64,000 bases of DNA from positions 2,232,001 through 2,296,000 of the forward strand of contig NZ_LT629787.1 of the NCBI RefSeq assembly GCF_900105655.1. The letters are read 5' to 3'. Source of the DNA: Halopseudomonas salegens (GTDB lineage: Bacteria; Pseudomonadota; Gammaproteobacteria; Pseudomonadales; Pseudomonadaceae). Positions 40,591-48,686 of the stretch are shown here, piece by piece. Both the position numbers and the translations under genes were made by a program. Every line of letters starts with the position of its first letter. The stretch's first letter is position 1. Below the pieces are notes generated by a model. That model saw nothing but the letters and a program-made list of their open reading frames with translations. It was not told the DNA's origin and made no database searches.

Positions 40591-42354
40591 TTATCGTCGG
40601 TCCCCAGTCACACCAAGCAGATAGGCCGGCATTGCCTCAGCCGGCATGGGTCTCGCATACAGATACCCCTGCGCCAAATCGCAGCTTAACGCTTTAACCA
40701 GGTCATCCTGTTCAGCCGTTTCCACGCCTTCAACAACAACGCTCAACCCGAAGCTGTGCCCGACACTGATGATGGCTTGCATGATCGCCATATCACTGTC
40801 GTTTTCCATGGCGTGGTGCAGGAAGCTTCGGTCAATCTTGAGGCTGCAAACCGGTAACCTGCGCAAGTAAACCAGAGACGAATATCCGGTACCGAAATCG
40901 TCAATGGAAATATGTACGCCAGCGTTTTTCAACGTTTCCAATTGACCTATCTGCTCAAGATCACCACCGATCACTTCATTCTCTGTCAGTTCTACGCCCA
41001 GCTGCGAAGGCAGCAAATCGTAACGGTGCAGCGTCTGCAGGATTTGATCAGCCAAGTGCTGGTTCGTCAGTTGCTTGCCCGACAAGTTGATATCAATACG
41101 TAGCTTCTCAAGCTCCGTGCCCTTCCATGCGACAAGCTGCTTGCAGGCCGCTTCGATAACCCAATCTCCAATCCGGTTGATCAGCCCCGACTTTTCAGCC
41201 ACCGGAATAAAGATATCCGGTGGTACCGGCAGCGCATTGTTATCAAAGCACCGCAGCAAGGCTTCGCAGGACCGAATGCTCCCGTCATGCAGATCAATCT
41301 GAGGCTGAAAATACAGTTGCAGACTATCGGCAGCGAGGGCGCTACGCAAAAGGGCACCTATCTTTTGATAATGATGCAGCCGGTCATTGATGTCCGAGGT
41401 GTAAAAACAGACTCTATTTTTGCCCTTATCCTTAGCTTGATACATGGCTGCATCGGCATTACCCATCAGGTCAGCAATCGTTTTGCCGTCATCGGGAAAC
41501 AGGCTGACACCAAAGCTGGCAGAAACCTGATAACAAAGGCCATTAATCACAAAACCACGATCGAGGGTATTGGCTATACGTTGCAAGAGCTCGTGAATAC
41601 CTTCTACGCCATCAAAATCAAACAACAACAGCACAAATTCATCACCGCCAAACCGGCTGAGCTGATCGCAACTGCGGATTTCTGTTTTCAATCCCTCCGC
41701 AACCGCGCGCAACAGCTCGTCGCCATAGTGGTGCCCCAAGGTATCGTTGATCATCTTGAAATTGTCCAGATCAATAAATACAACGGCTACTTTGCTGTTT
41801 GGTCGTCGCTCGGCCTCTGCAAGGCGCGCCGATAGCTCAGCCTCCATCAACCGTCGGTTTGGCAGCTGAGTCAAATCATCAAAATTCGCCATCCATTGCA
41901 GCTTTTCCTTGGCTTTTTTCTGTTCCTGCAAGCTGATGTCAATACAGAACATTTCGCAGTCACCCGTGTCCTGCTTGATCATCACATGACTGGAGTACAC
42001 CGGAACCGGGTGACCATCTTTGTGCTTCAACTCCACTTCCTCTGCGGGAATGCTGACGTTGCTGTGCAGCCAGTCCTGGTGGGCGTCTATTACGCCTTCA
42101 CGCATTTGGTCAGGGATAATGAGATCTTCCAGCAGCTGGCCTTCAGCTTCCTCCCGGGTATAGCCGTAAAGGCACTTGCTCGCATCGTTCCAATAAATCA
42201 CCCGGCGCTGCCTGTCATAGCCCTGTACCGCGATCATTGGCAGGCTTTCAATCAACTCGTAGAAGTTTTGTTCGCTTTGCTTGATGGCACGCGACGAACG
42301 TCCGTCGTGATCAGCGGATGAAAGAGGTGATTTCGGGCCAAGAAAATCTGGCAT
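40591..42354 (-). CDS. PAS-GGDEF-EAL cyclic-di-GMP signalling protein
   Basis: A 587-residue soluble protein. A PAS domain covers about residues 30-145 (RVIYWNDASKCLYGYTREEA) with PAC-like tail. The GGDEF domain has intact GGDEF at 236-240 and an RxxD I-site (RSCD, 227-230). The EAL domain has EALLR at 364-368, and the DDFGTGYSS loop is conserved. Both catalytic sets look intact, so it could make or break cyclic di-GMP depending on the PAS signal. Stands alone, with a terminator after it. Confidence 0.94.
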   Translation of the reverse strand: MPDFLGPKSPLSSADHDGRSSRAIKQSEQNFYELIESLPMIAVQGYDRQRRVIYWNDASKCLYGYTREEAEGQLLEDLIIPDQMREGVIDAHQDWLHSNVSIPAEEVELKHKDGHPVPVYSSHVMIKQDTGDCEMFCIDISLQEQKKAKEKLQWMANFDDLTQLPNRRLMEAELSARLAEAERRPNSKVAVVFIDLDNFKMINDTLGHHYGDELLRAVAEGLKTEIRSCDQLSRFGGDEFVLLLFDFDGVEGIHELLQRIANTLDRGFVINGLCYQVSASFGVSLFPDDGKTIADLMGNADAAMYQAKDKGKNRVCFYTSDINDRLHHYQKIGALLRSALAADSLQLYFQPQIDLHDGSIRSCEALLRCFDNNALPVPPDIFIPVAEKSGLINRIGDWVIEAACKQLVAWKGTELEKLRIDINLSGKQLTNQHLADQILQTLHRYDLLPSQLGVELTENEVIGGDLEQIGQLETLKNAGVHISIDDFGTGYSSLVYLRRLPVCSLKIDRSFLHHAMENDSDMAIMQAIISVGHSFGLSVVVEGVETAEQDDLVKALSCDLAQGYLYARPMPAEAMPAYLLGVTGDRR

Positions 42355-42477
42355 TCAACGTGCCTCCGAATGGAGTTTCAGGCAATCGAGAAACAACGAG
42401 GGGATTTTTCAGATATTAAAAGCAGTATAGGTGCTATTGACCGGATTGCCCGGTAATCGACCCGCCCGATTGGGTAG

Positions 42478-42627
42478 CAATCACTCAGGGCCAGTGCTGT
42501 ACTCGGTGGGGGGGGGGGTAATGCCTGCTCACCGATAGTCGACAACGGCAATCAATGGGTTGCAGCCAACATCAACGAAACATGTGCCGTCACGGGGCAG
42601 ATTGAACTGACCCTGGTTTCCGTCTGA
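42478..42627 (+). pseudogene. possible C-terminal remnant of a lost coding sequence, with G11 tract
   Basis: In a 297-bp gap, a frame between a TAG at 42475 and a TGA at 42625 reads 49 residues without a start codon. It begins with five glycines from an 11-base G run (42508-42518) and ends in a plausible protein-like tail (NGNQWVAANINETCAVTG and after). It may be the end of an extracellular protein or lipoprotein gene lost by deletion. Chance cannot be excluded. Confidence 0.3.
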
Positions 42628-42651
42628 CGCGAGGACACAAGCCTGAAGTCA

Positions 42652-43632
42652 TTATTCTGGTTGAGGCGAATGAGTTTCTGCATTTTGCATGGCCACTACA
42701 GCAGGTCCGCCGCCACAAAACTCGGTAACAACCTGGGCTGATGTTCCCTCACGCAGGCTCCGAGCCTCGGCAATCAGTTCATCGGCGTTTTCTCGCTGAT
42801 TGCCCTCCACCATGACACTCTGCCGATAAAGCGCAGCAGCGAGTCCGTTACGTGCTATATCGTACTGGGTAAGGCCCAGCGCCAATCTGAAGTGGGCAAT
42901 AGCAGCCTCCGCGTCGTCCTTGGTGCAGAGCAAGAATCCACCGTAGTTTCCGTAAGCCCAGGCAGCCTCCGGCCGATTAGCTATCTGCTGCAGATAAATA
43001 CTTTCAACTGTCTGGTACTGACCAAGGCCATGATAGTAAAGAATGAGACCATCCATGGCTAATGACACCGCTCTTGCATTATCGGTGCCGCTGTCGACAA
43101 CGCTCTGATAAAGAACAGCGGCTTCGGCATGCTGGTCCTGGGCAATAAGCACATCAGCAGTGTGTATGGCCAGCCATGGATCGTCCGTGCCAATCTCCTT
43201 TGCTTTGGCCAGTGCAGCAGCAGCGTCAGCCAGGCGGTTCTGCAAAAAATACAGGTTCCCGGCAACGACATGCGTCTCCGCTGATTCGGAATCCAGACGC
43301 AAAGCCTCATCCAGAGAGCCTTCCGCTGCAGCCAGAGCGGACGGCTCGTAACGGGTGCCATCGATGAATCCAGTCAGGATATGGTAGCGAGCCAATTGTC
43401 GATGAGCAGGAGCAAAATCCGGCGCCACGCGGAGAATACCCTCTAGCTTCACTTTTGCCGCATAGAGCACACTGGGCTCACCTCCCCAACTATCGAGCAA
43501 CATGACAGCTTCATCATATGCAATCCTGTTTGTTGGATTGATGCCCTTGTGCTGCGTTTCCTCAGCAAGGGAAGCGGCGCTGAAACAGGAGAAAACAAGC
43601 AGGATGAGCAGTATTCTTGCCAGCAGATTCAT
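42652..43632 (-). CDS. exported TPR-repeat protein
   Basis: A 326-residue protein with a signal peptide (MNLLARILLILLVFSC..., cleavage after SLA). TPR-like repeats cover about residues 45-300, for example PSALAAAEGSLDEALRLD, NRLADAAAALAKAKEIG and DAEAAIAHFRLALGL. Such proteins are periplasmic scaffolds; no enzyme motif is seen. The ATG at 43632 is chosen for the signal peptide. It is the last gene of a run of minus-strand accessory genes that probably arrived together. Confidence 0.75.
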   Translation of the reverse strand: MNLLARILLILLVFSCFSAASLAEETQHKGINPTNRIAYDEAVMLLDSWGGEPSVLYAAKVKLEGILRVAPDFAPAHRQLARYHILTGFIDGTRYEPSALAAAEGSLDEALRLDSESAETHVVAGNLYFLQNRLADAAAALAKAKEIGTDDPWLAIHTADVLIAQDQHAEAAVLYQSVVDSGTDNARAVSLAMDGLILYYHGLGQYQTVESIYLQQIANRPEAAWAYGNYGGFLLCTKDDAEAAIAHFRLALGLTQYDIARNGLAAALYRQSVMVEGNQRENADELIAEARSLREGTSAQVVTEFCGGGPAVVAMQNAETHSPQPE

Positions 43633-43660
43633 AAGTGTCCCGTAGAAGATAAACGTGTAG

Positions 43661-43695
43661 CCAGTGTTGTAAAACAAGAGTCAGGCTCTGACTTG
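43661..43695. repeat. REP-like half site
   Basis: On the minus strand the segment reads CAGAGCCTGACTCTTGTTTTAC, resembling one arm of the paired REP-like palindromes found further on (for example CTCAGCTCTTGTTTTGTGC at 52563). It lies between the LysM gene and the TPR gene, just past the LysM stop. No second arm was seen. Confidence 0.4.
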
Positions 43696-43703
43696 ATGTG
43701 TAT

Positions 43704-44006
43704 TCATCCTGAGGGGAGAAATCCAGACGCCCGGTAACACGTCGGGAGACGCGCAAGAAGATACGGGGGAATGCGCACAGCCGGTGGCGGAGCGGCTACT
43801 GGAGCTGGCGTCGCCATCAAGCGCAGAATTGATCCGGCAGGAATCACATCCGGAGCCTGGATATGGGGGTTCAGCGACAGTATCTGGTGGAGGTAGCGGT
43901 TGTAGTCGGGACCGCTTGCCCCCACCCCGTAGAATCGGCCCATTATCATCGACAGACTCTCGCCTGGTTTGATTCGGTATTCGAAGCTTCCCGCTGAGGT
44001 GACCAT
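43704..44006 (-). CDS. LysM-domain protein, probably truncated
   Basis: A 100-residue protein. Residues about 8-60 are one LysM peptidoglycan-binding repeat (YRIKPGESLSMIMGRFYG, then LNPHIQAPDVIPAGSILRL). The remainder is a Pro/Ala-rich linker that ends abruptly (PPPAVRIPPYLL...), as if the C-terminal part had been lost next to a REP-like half site. No signal peptide is seen. The ATG at 44006 has an AAAGGA site. That start and its upstream DNA are shared with the remnant at 47271-47351. Confidence 0.65.
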   Translation of the reverse strand: MVTSAGSFEYRIKPGESLSMIMGRFYGVGASGPDYNRYLHQILSLNPHIQAPDVIPAGSILRLMATPAPVAAPPPAVRIPPYLLARLPTCYRASGFLPSG

Positions 44007-44156
44007 AAAAATCCTTTTAAATGGCAGTGCTGCCGTCTTCTGCAATCCATGCACGAGCGCGTCTGTATACGCAGCGCTGCAGCATACGATGACTTGCCGA
44101 GTCGGGCAATCGGAAGAAGCCCAATATGAGAACCAGTTAACAGTTCAGCAAGAAAA
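43974..44156 (-). repeat. mobile-looking upstream module, copy 1 (extended)
   Basis: About 183 bp matching 47320-47502 with few or no gaps. It runs from the LysM start codon region through its ribosome site to a sharply conserved end (CAATATGAGAACCAGTTAAC and CAGTTCAGCAAGAAAA). The distal 90 bp (44066-44156) also match copy 3. On the minus strand TTGCTG-N17-CATATT could be a promoter pointing at the LysM gene; AACTG-TT-AACTG is a direct repeat inside its spacer. No gene is encoded in the 130 bp between it and the next gene. Confidence 0.8.
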
Positions 44157-44180
44157 ATCTCTGTGTCACACAAATCGCCA

Positions 44181-44235
44181 GGGCAAGTTCTGCATTTTGC
44201 TTGCGCTTATACATGCAAAAGGTAAGACCTGCCCC
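44181..44235. repeat. REP-like palindrome, paired
   Basis: An imperfect inverted repeat with arms GGGCAAGTTCTGCATTTTGC and GCAAAAGGTAAGACCTGCCCC around a 14-base loop. One of five paired copies of a family seen only in the last 20 kb of the window. It lies directly beyond copy 1 of the upstream module. Confidence 0.8.
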
Positions 44236-44290
44236 CTGTTTTCCTGGTCGCGGTGGAAAACTTTCCCGCCAACAGCGCCGACTATGCGAC

Positions 44291-45151
44291 TTATTCTGAT
44301 AGTTTAGAAGCCTCTATAGCCTTTGAAGCCTCTAAAGGACTTAAAGCCCCTAAAGCTTCCATTTTATTAATGAGCTCTTCCATATATCGATCTGTTTCCT
44401 GTTTCTGCTTTTCAAGCTCTTGCAAGTAACCACGATAAAACTCCTGAAAATCCGCTTCATCGCTTTCATACATTGCCGCTGTTTCAATTGCCGCAGCGCC
44501 GAATGGGCCTCGACGAATGGCTATAGCAGACGGATGTGCTGAATGTTCAGGCTTGGTAATTGAGACAGCATAACTTATTCTCTCGAGCGCATAGTCATTT
44601 GTATCTGGCCCTTCCGACATTGAAACACCTTCAACTTCTTTTAATGCTTCTTCTAGCTCATTGATGTAGCCCGATGCTACTTTTTTGGGGCCTGTCTCGG
44701 AGAAAAATGCCCAAAAGGCCTGTGGCGGAATTTGATCAACGCCGCTTTCAAACGACATAGGCAATCCATTGTATAGCGACAAACCTTTGCCTTCATCATG
44801 GTACATATAGACCGTACCAAAAATTCTCTTATTATCGCGAACTTTCCAGCCACCCAAAACCAGCTTTAACCTAAAAACCTCCTCTGGTTTTTTGTAATCA
44901 ATTATCAGGAGGTCATCATTAAAGGATATATCAGACGCATCCAGAACAAGCACCTTATCATTTCCTAGATCATCCCTCTGAATCCAACGCCCACCGACGG
45001 GCGAGAGCTCCAGAATCTGGCGATCTGGATGAAGAGCAGAAGATGCCGTGGACCACGTGCCATAGAATTCCTCTCCAGCGATTGTGCTGATGGCAAAAGC
45101 ATTAGCAACGGAACTGAATAATGCCAAAAATAGTACTGCACGTCTGATCAT
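44291..45151 (-). CDS. exported protein of unknown function
   Basis: I do not recognise this 286-residue protein. It has a signal peptide (MIRRAVLFLALFSSVANA). An N-terminal half is rich in beta-type segments (FYGTWSTASS, GGRWIQRDDLG, LVLGGWKVRDNK), resembling lipocalin-like or META-type stress proteins without a clear match. The C-terminal 90 residues are a charged helix ending in a six-residue repeat. Base composition is noticeably AT-richer than the core genes. It lies 40 bp downstream of the DUF418 gene in the same orientation. Confidence 0.7.
   Translation of the reverse strand: MIRRAVLFLALFSSVANAFAISTIAGEEFYGTWSTASSALHPDRQILELSPVGGRWIQRDDLGNDKVLVLDASDISFNDDLLIIDYKKPEEVFRLKLVLGGWKVRDNKRIFGTVYMYHDEGKGLSLYNGLPMSFESGVDQIPPQAFWAFFSETGPKKVASGYINELEEALKEVEGVSMSEGPDTNDYALERISYAVSITKPEHSAHPSAIAIRRGPFGAAAIETAAMYESDEADFQEFYRGYLQELEKQKQETDRYMEELINKMEALGALSPLEASKAIEASKLSE
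44307..44360. repeat. three tandem 18-bp units in the 3' end of the unknown gene
   Basis: Three imperfect 18-base units (44307, 44325, 44343), each beginning GAAGCC or AAAGCC, encode a degenerate six-residue repeat (EALGAL, SPLEAS, KAIEAS) at the C-terminus of the 286-residue protein. Copy number could vary between strains. Confidence 0.65.
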
Positions 45152-45191
45152 TGGGTCCTCGACTTAGCATTGCGCAATGAGGGTAAGGTAA

Positions 45192-46466
45192 TTAGCTGCT
45201 TTTCTCGTTTTTAAAAGGCTGCCAATTCCAATAGGTAAAAGATCGCCACAGCCACTCGGCGGGGCCGAAACGGTAGCGTTTCAACCACCAATGGCTGATA
45301 ACGACTTGCAGCGCAAAAAATGCCACGGCCAGCACAAGCTGCCAAACCCTGGGCACCTGCCCCCAAAGGCCCAGACCGTAGCCGTAGAAAACGCTGGTCC
45401 ATATAATTGACTGCAACAGATATTGGCTTAATGCAGTGCGCCCTAACGGAGCCAACCAGGTGAGTTTTGATGCGGCCAGCAATACCGCTGCCAGATAACC
45501 CAGCGGCAAAATCACCCCTGCCACCAACCCCAGAAACTCACCCACCACGGGGCCTGGGTCGAGCATCACGATATCGCCTTGATAAAAAAGTGCAGTGCTC
45601 AAGGCTGCCAATAACAAGCCCAATGGAAGGCCCACCATTGCCCAACGGCGCAAAAACCTTCGATGCGCGGGCAAGTCAATCACTTTCCCTGAGACTGCCA
45701 GCCAACGGCCCAGCAGAAAGTATCCAAGCACTATCATCAGCAGGTATATGCCATCCAAAGACAGATATGACCAGTAACTGCGAATGCGTTCGCTCGTTAC
45801 TTCAGAAAAACTGCCGTTGATATAGACGCTGCTGGCACGTGCCACATCGTCCATCAAGGCGGCTTTTTCATGAGCCAATGCCTTTTGCATAGCAGTCAGC
45901 GCAACCGGGTCTAAAACAATTACCAGTAACACTGCTACCAACAACGCCGGCACGCCAATTAGTACCAGCGTCCATTTCCACAAGCGTTGCACCGGCGTAT
46001 TGCGAAAAAACAGCAGCATGAGCACGGCGCAAATGGCATAGATCAATAAAATATCGCCCGGCCAAATAAAAGCCAAATGAAAGAGTCCAATCAGCGCCAG
46101 CAGCAATAATCGACGGCCATAAACGGTCCAGAAGCGAACGCCTTTTGCCGTAGCACTCTCAGTCATCAATGTAAAACCGATGCCGAATAACAACGCAAAT
46201 AATGGATAGAATTTACCCTCCGCCAGCCAACTTATCAGCCAATCGGCGCCGAGGTTAATACCGGTAAGCGAGGGGTCATACCCCACATACATAGCCTGAA
46301 GGGGGCGACTGAACCACTGAAAGTTAACAAGCAAAATACCCAACAGGGCGAAACCGCGCAAAACATCCAGGTGAACCAGTCGCTGTGCGGCGGGTGTAGA
46401 ATTTATTATATTTTCTTGCACTTCATCGTCCCTAATGACTGACTGCTCATAATACGGCTCACGCAT
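45192..46466 (-). CDS. DUF418 (YeiB-like) membrane protein
   Basis: A multi-pass inner-membrane protein of 424 residues. The N-terminal LDVLRGFALLGILLVNFQWF is the hallmark of DUF418/YeiB. About ten hydrophobic helices follow, with PLFALLFGIGF and WLAPLGRTALSQYLLQS conserved. The family is distantly related to acyltransferase-3 and heparan-alpha-glucosaminide acetyltransferase folds, so transfer of an acyl group to an envelope component is conceivable but unproven. It lies 33 bp after the next gene on the minus strand. Confidence 0.88.
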   Translation of the reverse strand: MREPYYEQSVIRDDEVQENIINSTPAAQRLVHLDVLRGFALLGILLVNFQWFSRPLQAMYVGYDPSLTGINLGADWLISWLAEGKFYPLFALLFGIGFTLMTESATAKGVRFWTVYGRRLLLLALIGLFHLAFIWPGDILLIYAICAVLMLLFFRNTPVQRLWKWTLVLIGVPALLVAVLLVIVLDPVALTAMQKALAHEKAALMDDVARASSVYINGSFSEVTSERIRSYWSYLSLDGIYLLMIVLGYFLLGRWLAVSGKVIDLPAHRRFLRRWAMVGLPLGLLLAALSTALFYQGDIVMLDPGPVVGEFLGLVAGVILPLGYLAAVLLAASKLTWLAPLGRTALSQYLLQSIIWTSVFYGYGLGLWGQVPRVWQLVLAVAFFALQVVISHWWLKRYRFGPAEWLWRSFTYWNWQPFKNEKSS

Positions 46467-46499
46467 GAACCCCGATGGCCGCAGGCCGCTATCAAGCCC

Positions 46500-47225
46500 C
46501 TAAGGGATTGCATGCATTATACGGTCACTTTCAAAGTACGACAGGGCTCTTTTCTGGACTTCAAGCGCCTCGTCTGCCTGCCCAACTGCCACCAGGATCT
46601 CGATCAGAGACAACACATCATTGACGAAACTCTCATCTGCATACGCTATAAACCTCGGGGTATTCAGATCAGGATTTCCTCTAGCCAATCCAAGATTTCT
46701 CTCCCGCATATGACGTAACCCTTCGTATTTAAGTATGGGGTCGCCAATATACCTGGCTGATATGTCATACGCTTTATTCTCTATTAACAGCCGCTCGGCG
46801 GCATGATAATAGCTCTGGGCCTGGTCAGGGTATTTTTCATCCAGAATAATGAATAAATCCAACGTCGCTTCTCTATCACCCATTACCCTGTTTATCGACG
46901 ACAGTTCAAGAAAATTCTGGAAATCCCCTTGCCCGGACAGTAGCAGCTCCTTGTTATCATCTCGAATACCAATCAAAGCATCCATTGCAGCGGGGTAATT
47001 TTTACCAAGCCGAACCCACTCATCAAGTGCGTAAGACAACCTTACACCACCCATGCCTTGTGACGTTTTAGATGCTTCGTGAAACCAGAGATGCTTTTCC
47101 AGGGCTTGTTGATATCGCCCTTCTTTCGTTAACTGTACAATATGATCCAGGTCGCTGTTATCAACGGTACCGTACGACAAACTTGAAAACAGAAAAGAAA
47201 CAATTAAAACCAGTATTTTATTCAT
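46500..47225 (-). CDS. exported helical-repeat protein of unknown function
   Basis: A 241-residue protein with a signal peptide (MNKILVLIVSFLFSSLSYG). The mature part is helical and looks TPR/SEL1-like (TKEGRYQQALEKHLWFHEA near residue 33, QADEALEVQKRALSYFE at the end). I do not recognise a defined family. The ATG at 47225 has an AAAGGGA site. AT-rich relative to core genes. It is the first gene of the minus-strand cluster reaching to 42.6 kb. Confidence 0.72.
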   Translation of the reverse strand: MNKILVLIVSFLFSSLSYGTVDNSDLDHIVQLTKEGRYQQALEKHLWFHEASKTSQGMGGVRLSYALDEWVRLGKNYPAAMDALIGIRDDNKELLLSGQGDFQNFLELSSINRVMGDREATLDLFIILDEKYPDQAQSYYHAAERLLIENKAYDISARYIGDPILKYEGLRHMRERNLGLARGNPDLNTPRFIAYADESFVNDVLSLIEILVAVGQADEALEVQKRALSYFESDRIMHAIP

Positions 47226-47250
47226 AAAATCCCTTTCGAAAAATATCCCA

Positions 47251-47300
47251 GGCCAGGCATTGCTTTTTGCTCAGGTCGATACAGGCAAAAGGCAAGACCT
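47251..47300. repeat. REP-like palindrome, paired
   Basis: Arms CAGGCATTGCTTTTTGC and GCAAAAGGCAAGACCTC around a 13-base loop, family as at 44181. It sits between the 241-residue gene and the LysM remnant and marks the point where similarity of that remnant to the LysM gene stops. Confidence 0.8.
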
Positions 47301-47351
47301 CACTCTCGTTTCCTTGATGTGGTATCCGAAGTTTACAGCTGAAGCGACCAT
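47271..47351 (-). pseudogene. 5' remnant of a second LysM gene
   Basis: From an ATG at 47351 with the same AAAAGGA ribosome site as the LysM gene, the frame reads 26 residues to a TGA. The first 13 (MVASAVNFGYHIK) match the LysM gene start (MVTSAGSFEYRIK). The rest is the REP-like palindrome translated. So a paralogous gene has been cut off at codon 13, probably by the event that placed the REP element. Confidence 0.7.
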
Positions 47352-47502
47352 TAAAATCCTTTTACATGGAGTGGTTGCCGTCTTCTGCAATCCATGGGCA
47401 ACGGCGTCGGTACAAGCAGCGCTGAATCTTACGACGCCTGGCTGAGCAGAACAATTGGACGCGCCCCAATATGAGAACCAGTTAACAGTTCAGCAGGAAA
47501 AA
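47320..47502 (-). repeat. mobile-looking upstream module, copy 2 (extended)
   Basis: Matches copy 1 over about 183 bp, estimated near three quarters identical by eye. The distal part (47411-47502) carries the same CCAATATGAGAACCAGTTAA block and ends at CAGCAGGAAAA. Together with the REP palindrome and remnant it fills most of the 409-bp gap between the 241-residue gene and the LysR gene; the rest (47503-47634) holds only a REP half site. Confidence 0.8.
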
Positions 47503-47555
47503 AACGCAACGCGTTGCATCGGCCCTATGCCATTCGGGTAAAGGTGCTGGATGCA

Positions 47556-47576
47556 GGCGACAGCAAGTCCTGGCCC
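47556..47576. repeat. REP-like half site
   Basis: GGCGACAGCAAGTCCTGGCCC resembles the right arm of the paired copy at 49316-49370 (GGCAATCGTCAAGGCCTGGC). No partner arm nearby. It lies 59 bp past the LysR gene stop. Confidence 0.4.
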
Positions 47577-47634
47577 TGCCTGCCCCCCAAAAACACGGCC
47601 ACTCACCAGCCTTTGCAGCCTTTGGGTTCCGGGG

Positions 47635-48543
47635 CTAATCCTCTTCGATGCGGTCGTACTGTTCCGCCAGATAATCAATCAACGCGCGGACGGCAGGCAG
47701 CATTCCACGCCTGGACGGGAACACCAGATGAATCACTTCACGGCGCGGTTCCCATTCCGGCAGCACCCTGACCAGTGCACCTGAATTCAGCTCGTCAGGC
47801 AACATCAGCAAGGGCAGCTGGACCACGCCTACGCCTGCGATAGCCGCTGTCTTGAGGGTCAGCATGTCGGTGGTGCAATAGCGCGGTTCGAAGGGTACGT
47901 CCTGCTTGCGTCCATCCTTGTGTTGCAGGCGCCAGAGATGGTGTTCCTGGCGCGAAGCCCGACTGAGGCTTGGCCATTGCTGCAACGCCTCAGGCTCAGC
48001 GGGTTGCCCACCCATTTGCCGGATCAGGTCGGCGCTGGCCACCAGGCATTGCCCGCGGTCGGACAACACCCTGAGTACCAGATTACTGTCGTCGAGTGGC
48101 AACGGGCGAACGCGTAGCGCTATGTCCACGCCTTCGGCCAGAACGTCCACACGCCTGTTGGTGGCTTCAAGGTCAATGCTTACTTGCGGATACTGGCGCA
48201 TGAAGTCCGCCAGCATTTGGCCGACATGAAAATGCAGCAGCCCCACTGGACAGGTGACGCGGATGCGCCCACGGGGTTCGACCCGAACAATGTCGATAGC
48301 TTCCTGAGCCGCTTCGGCTTCGATCAGCATGGCGCTGCAGTGCTCGAAATAGCGTTCGCCTATCTCGGTCACCTGAAAATGGCGAGTGGAACGCTGTATC
48401 AGGCGCACGCCGAGTTTTTCTTCCAGCATGGCAATGCGGCGGCTCAGCTTTGATTTGGGAATACCCAACTCTCGACCTGCCGGGGCGAATCCACCGAATT
48501 CAACGGCTTTGACAAAATAGTACAGGTCATTCAGGTCCTGCAT
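47635..48543 (-). CDS. LysR family transcriptional regulator
   Basis: A 302-residue LTTR. The N-terminal winged helix-turn-helix is seen in DLYYFVKAVEFGGFAPAGRELGIPKSKLSRRI, interrupted here only by my abbreviation, and the effector domain starts near residue 90 (RGRIRVTCPVGLLHF). It is divergent from the isochorismatase-type hydrolase gene, with 143 bp between, the usual arrangement for an LTTR and its target. The signal is unknown. Confidence 0.93.
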   Translation of the reverse strand: MQDLNDLYYFVKAVEFGGFAPAGRELGIPKSKLSRRIAMLEEKLGVRLIQRSTRHFQVTEIGERYFEHCSAMLIEAEAAQEAIDIVRVEPRGRIRVTCPVGLLHFHVGQMLADFMRQYPQVSIDLEATNRRVDVLAEGVDIALRVRPLPLDDSNLVLRVLSDRGQCLVASADLIRQMGGQPAEPEALQQWPSLSRASRQEHHLWRLQHKDGRKQDVPFEPRYCTTDMLTLKTAAIAGVGVVQLPLLMLPDELNSGALVRVLPEWEPRREVIHLVFPSRRGMLPAVRALIDYLAEQYDRIEED

Positions 48544-48608
48544 GGGTCCTCCTTGGAGCGTTCCATGAATAGGACGCAGTACATGGTTTTTTCAAACTAC
48601 CGCCATGG

Positions 48609-48635
48609 TTGTGCCAATACTAGTCTTGTTTGTGC
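48609..48635. promoter_or_regulatory. possible LysR operator between divergent genes
   Basis: Two TTGTGC half sites (48609-48614 and 48630-48635), 21 bp apart and thus on one DNA face, lie in the 143-bp region between the LysR gene and the hydrolase gene. Spacing suits an LTTR recognition/activation pair, but no T-N11-A dyad is obvious, so this is tentative. Confidence 0.3.
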
Positions 48636-48686
48636 AAATGCGGTGAAAGCACCGCTGATTTCATTGGACTGGAAAAGGAGCTACTC

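Noticed and set aside
42371..42457. 28-residue plus-strand frame upstream of the PAS-GGDEF-EAL gene
   Set aside because: Short, no ribosome site worth noting, lies in the promoter region of the opposite-strand gene; likely chance.
42508..42518. G11 tract as a phase-variation switch of an intact gene
   Set aside because: No start codon or intact gene is joined to the tract in any frame, so a coding switch is not supported; kept only as an odd tract.
43969..44307. 112-residue plus-strand frame over module copy 1
   Set aside because: Its sequence is just the translated repeat and REP palindrome; related frames at 47260 and 53345 are truncated differently, and the opposite strand carries the LysM start with a ribosome site.
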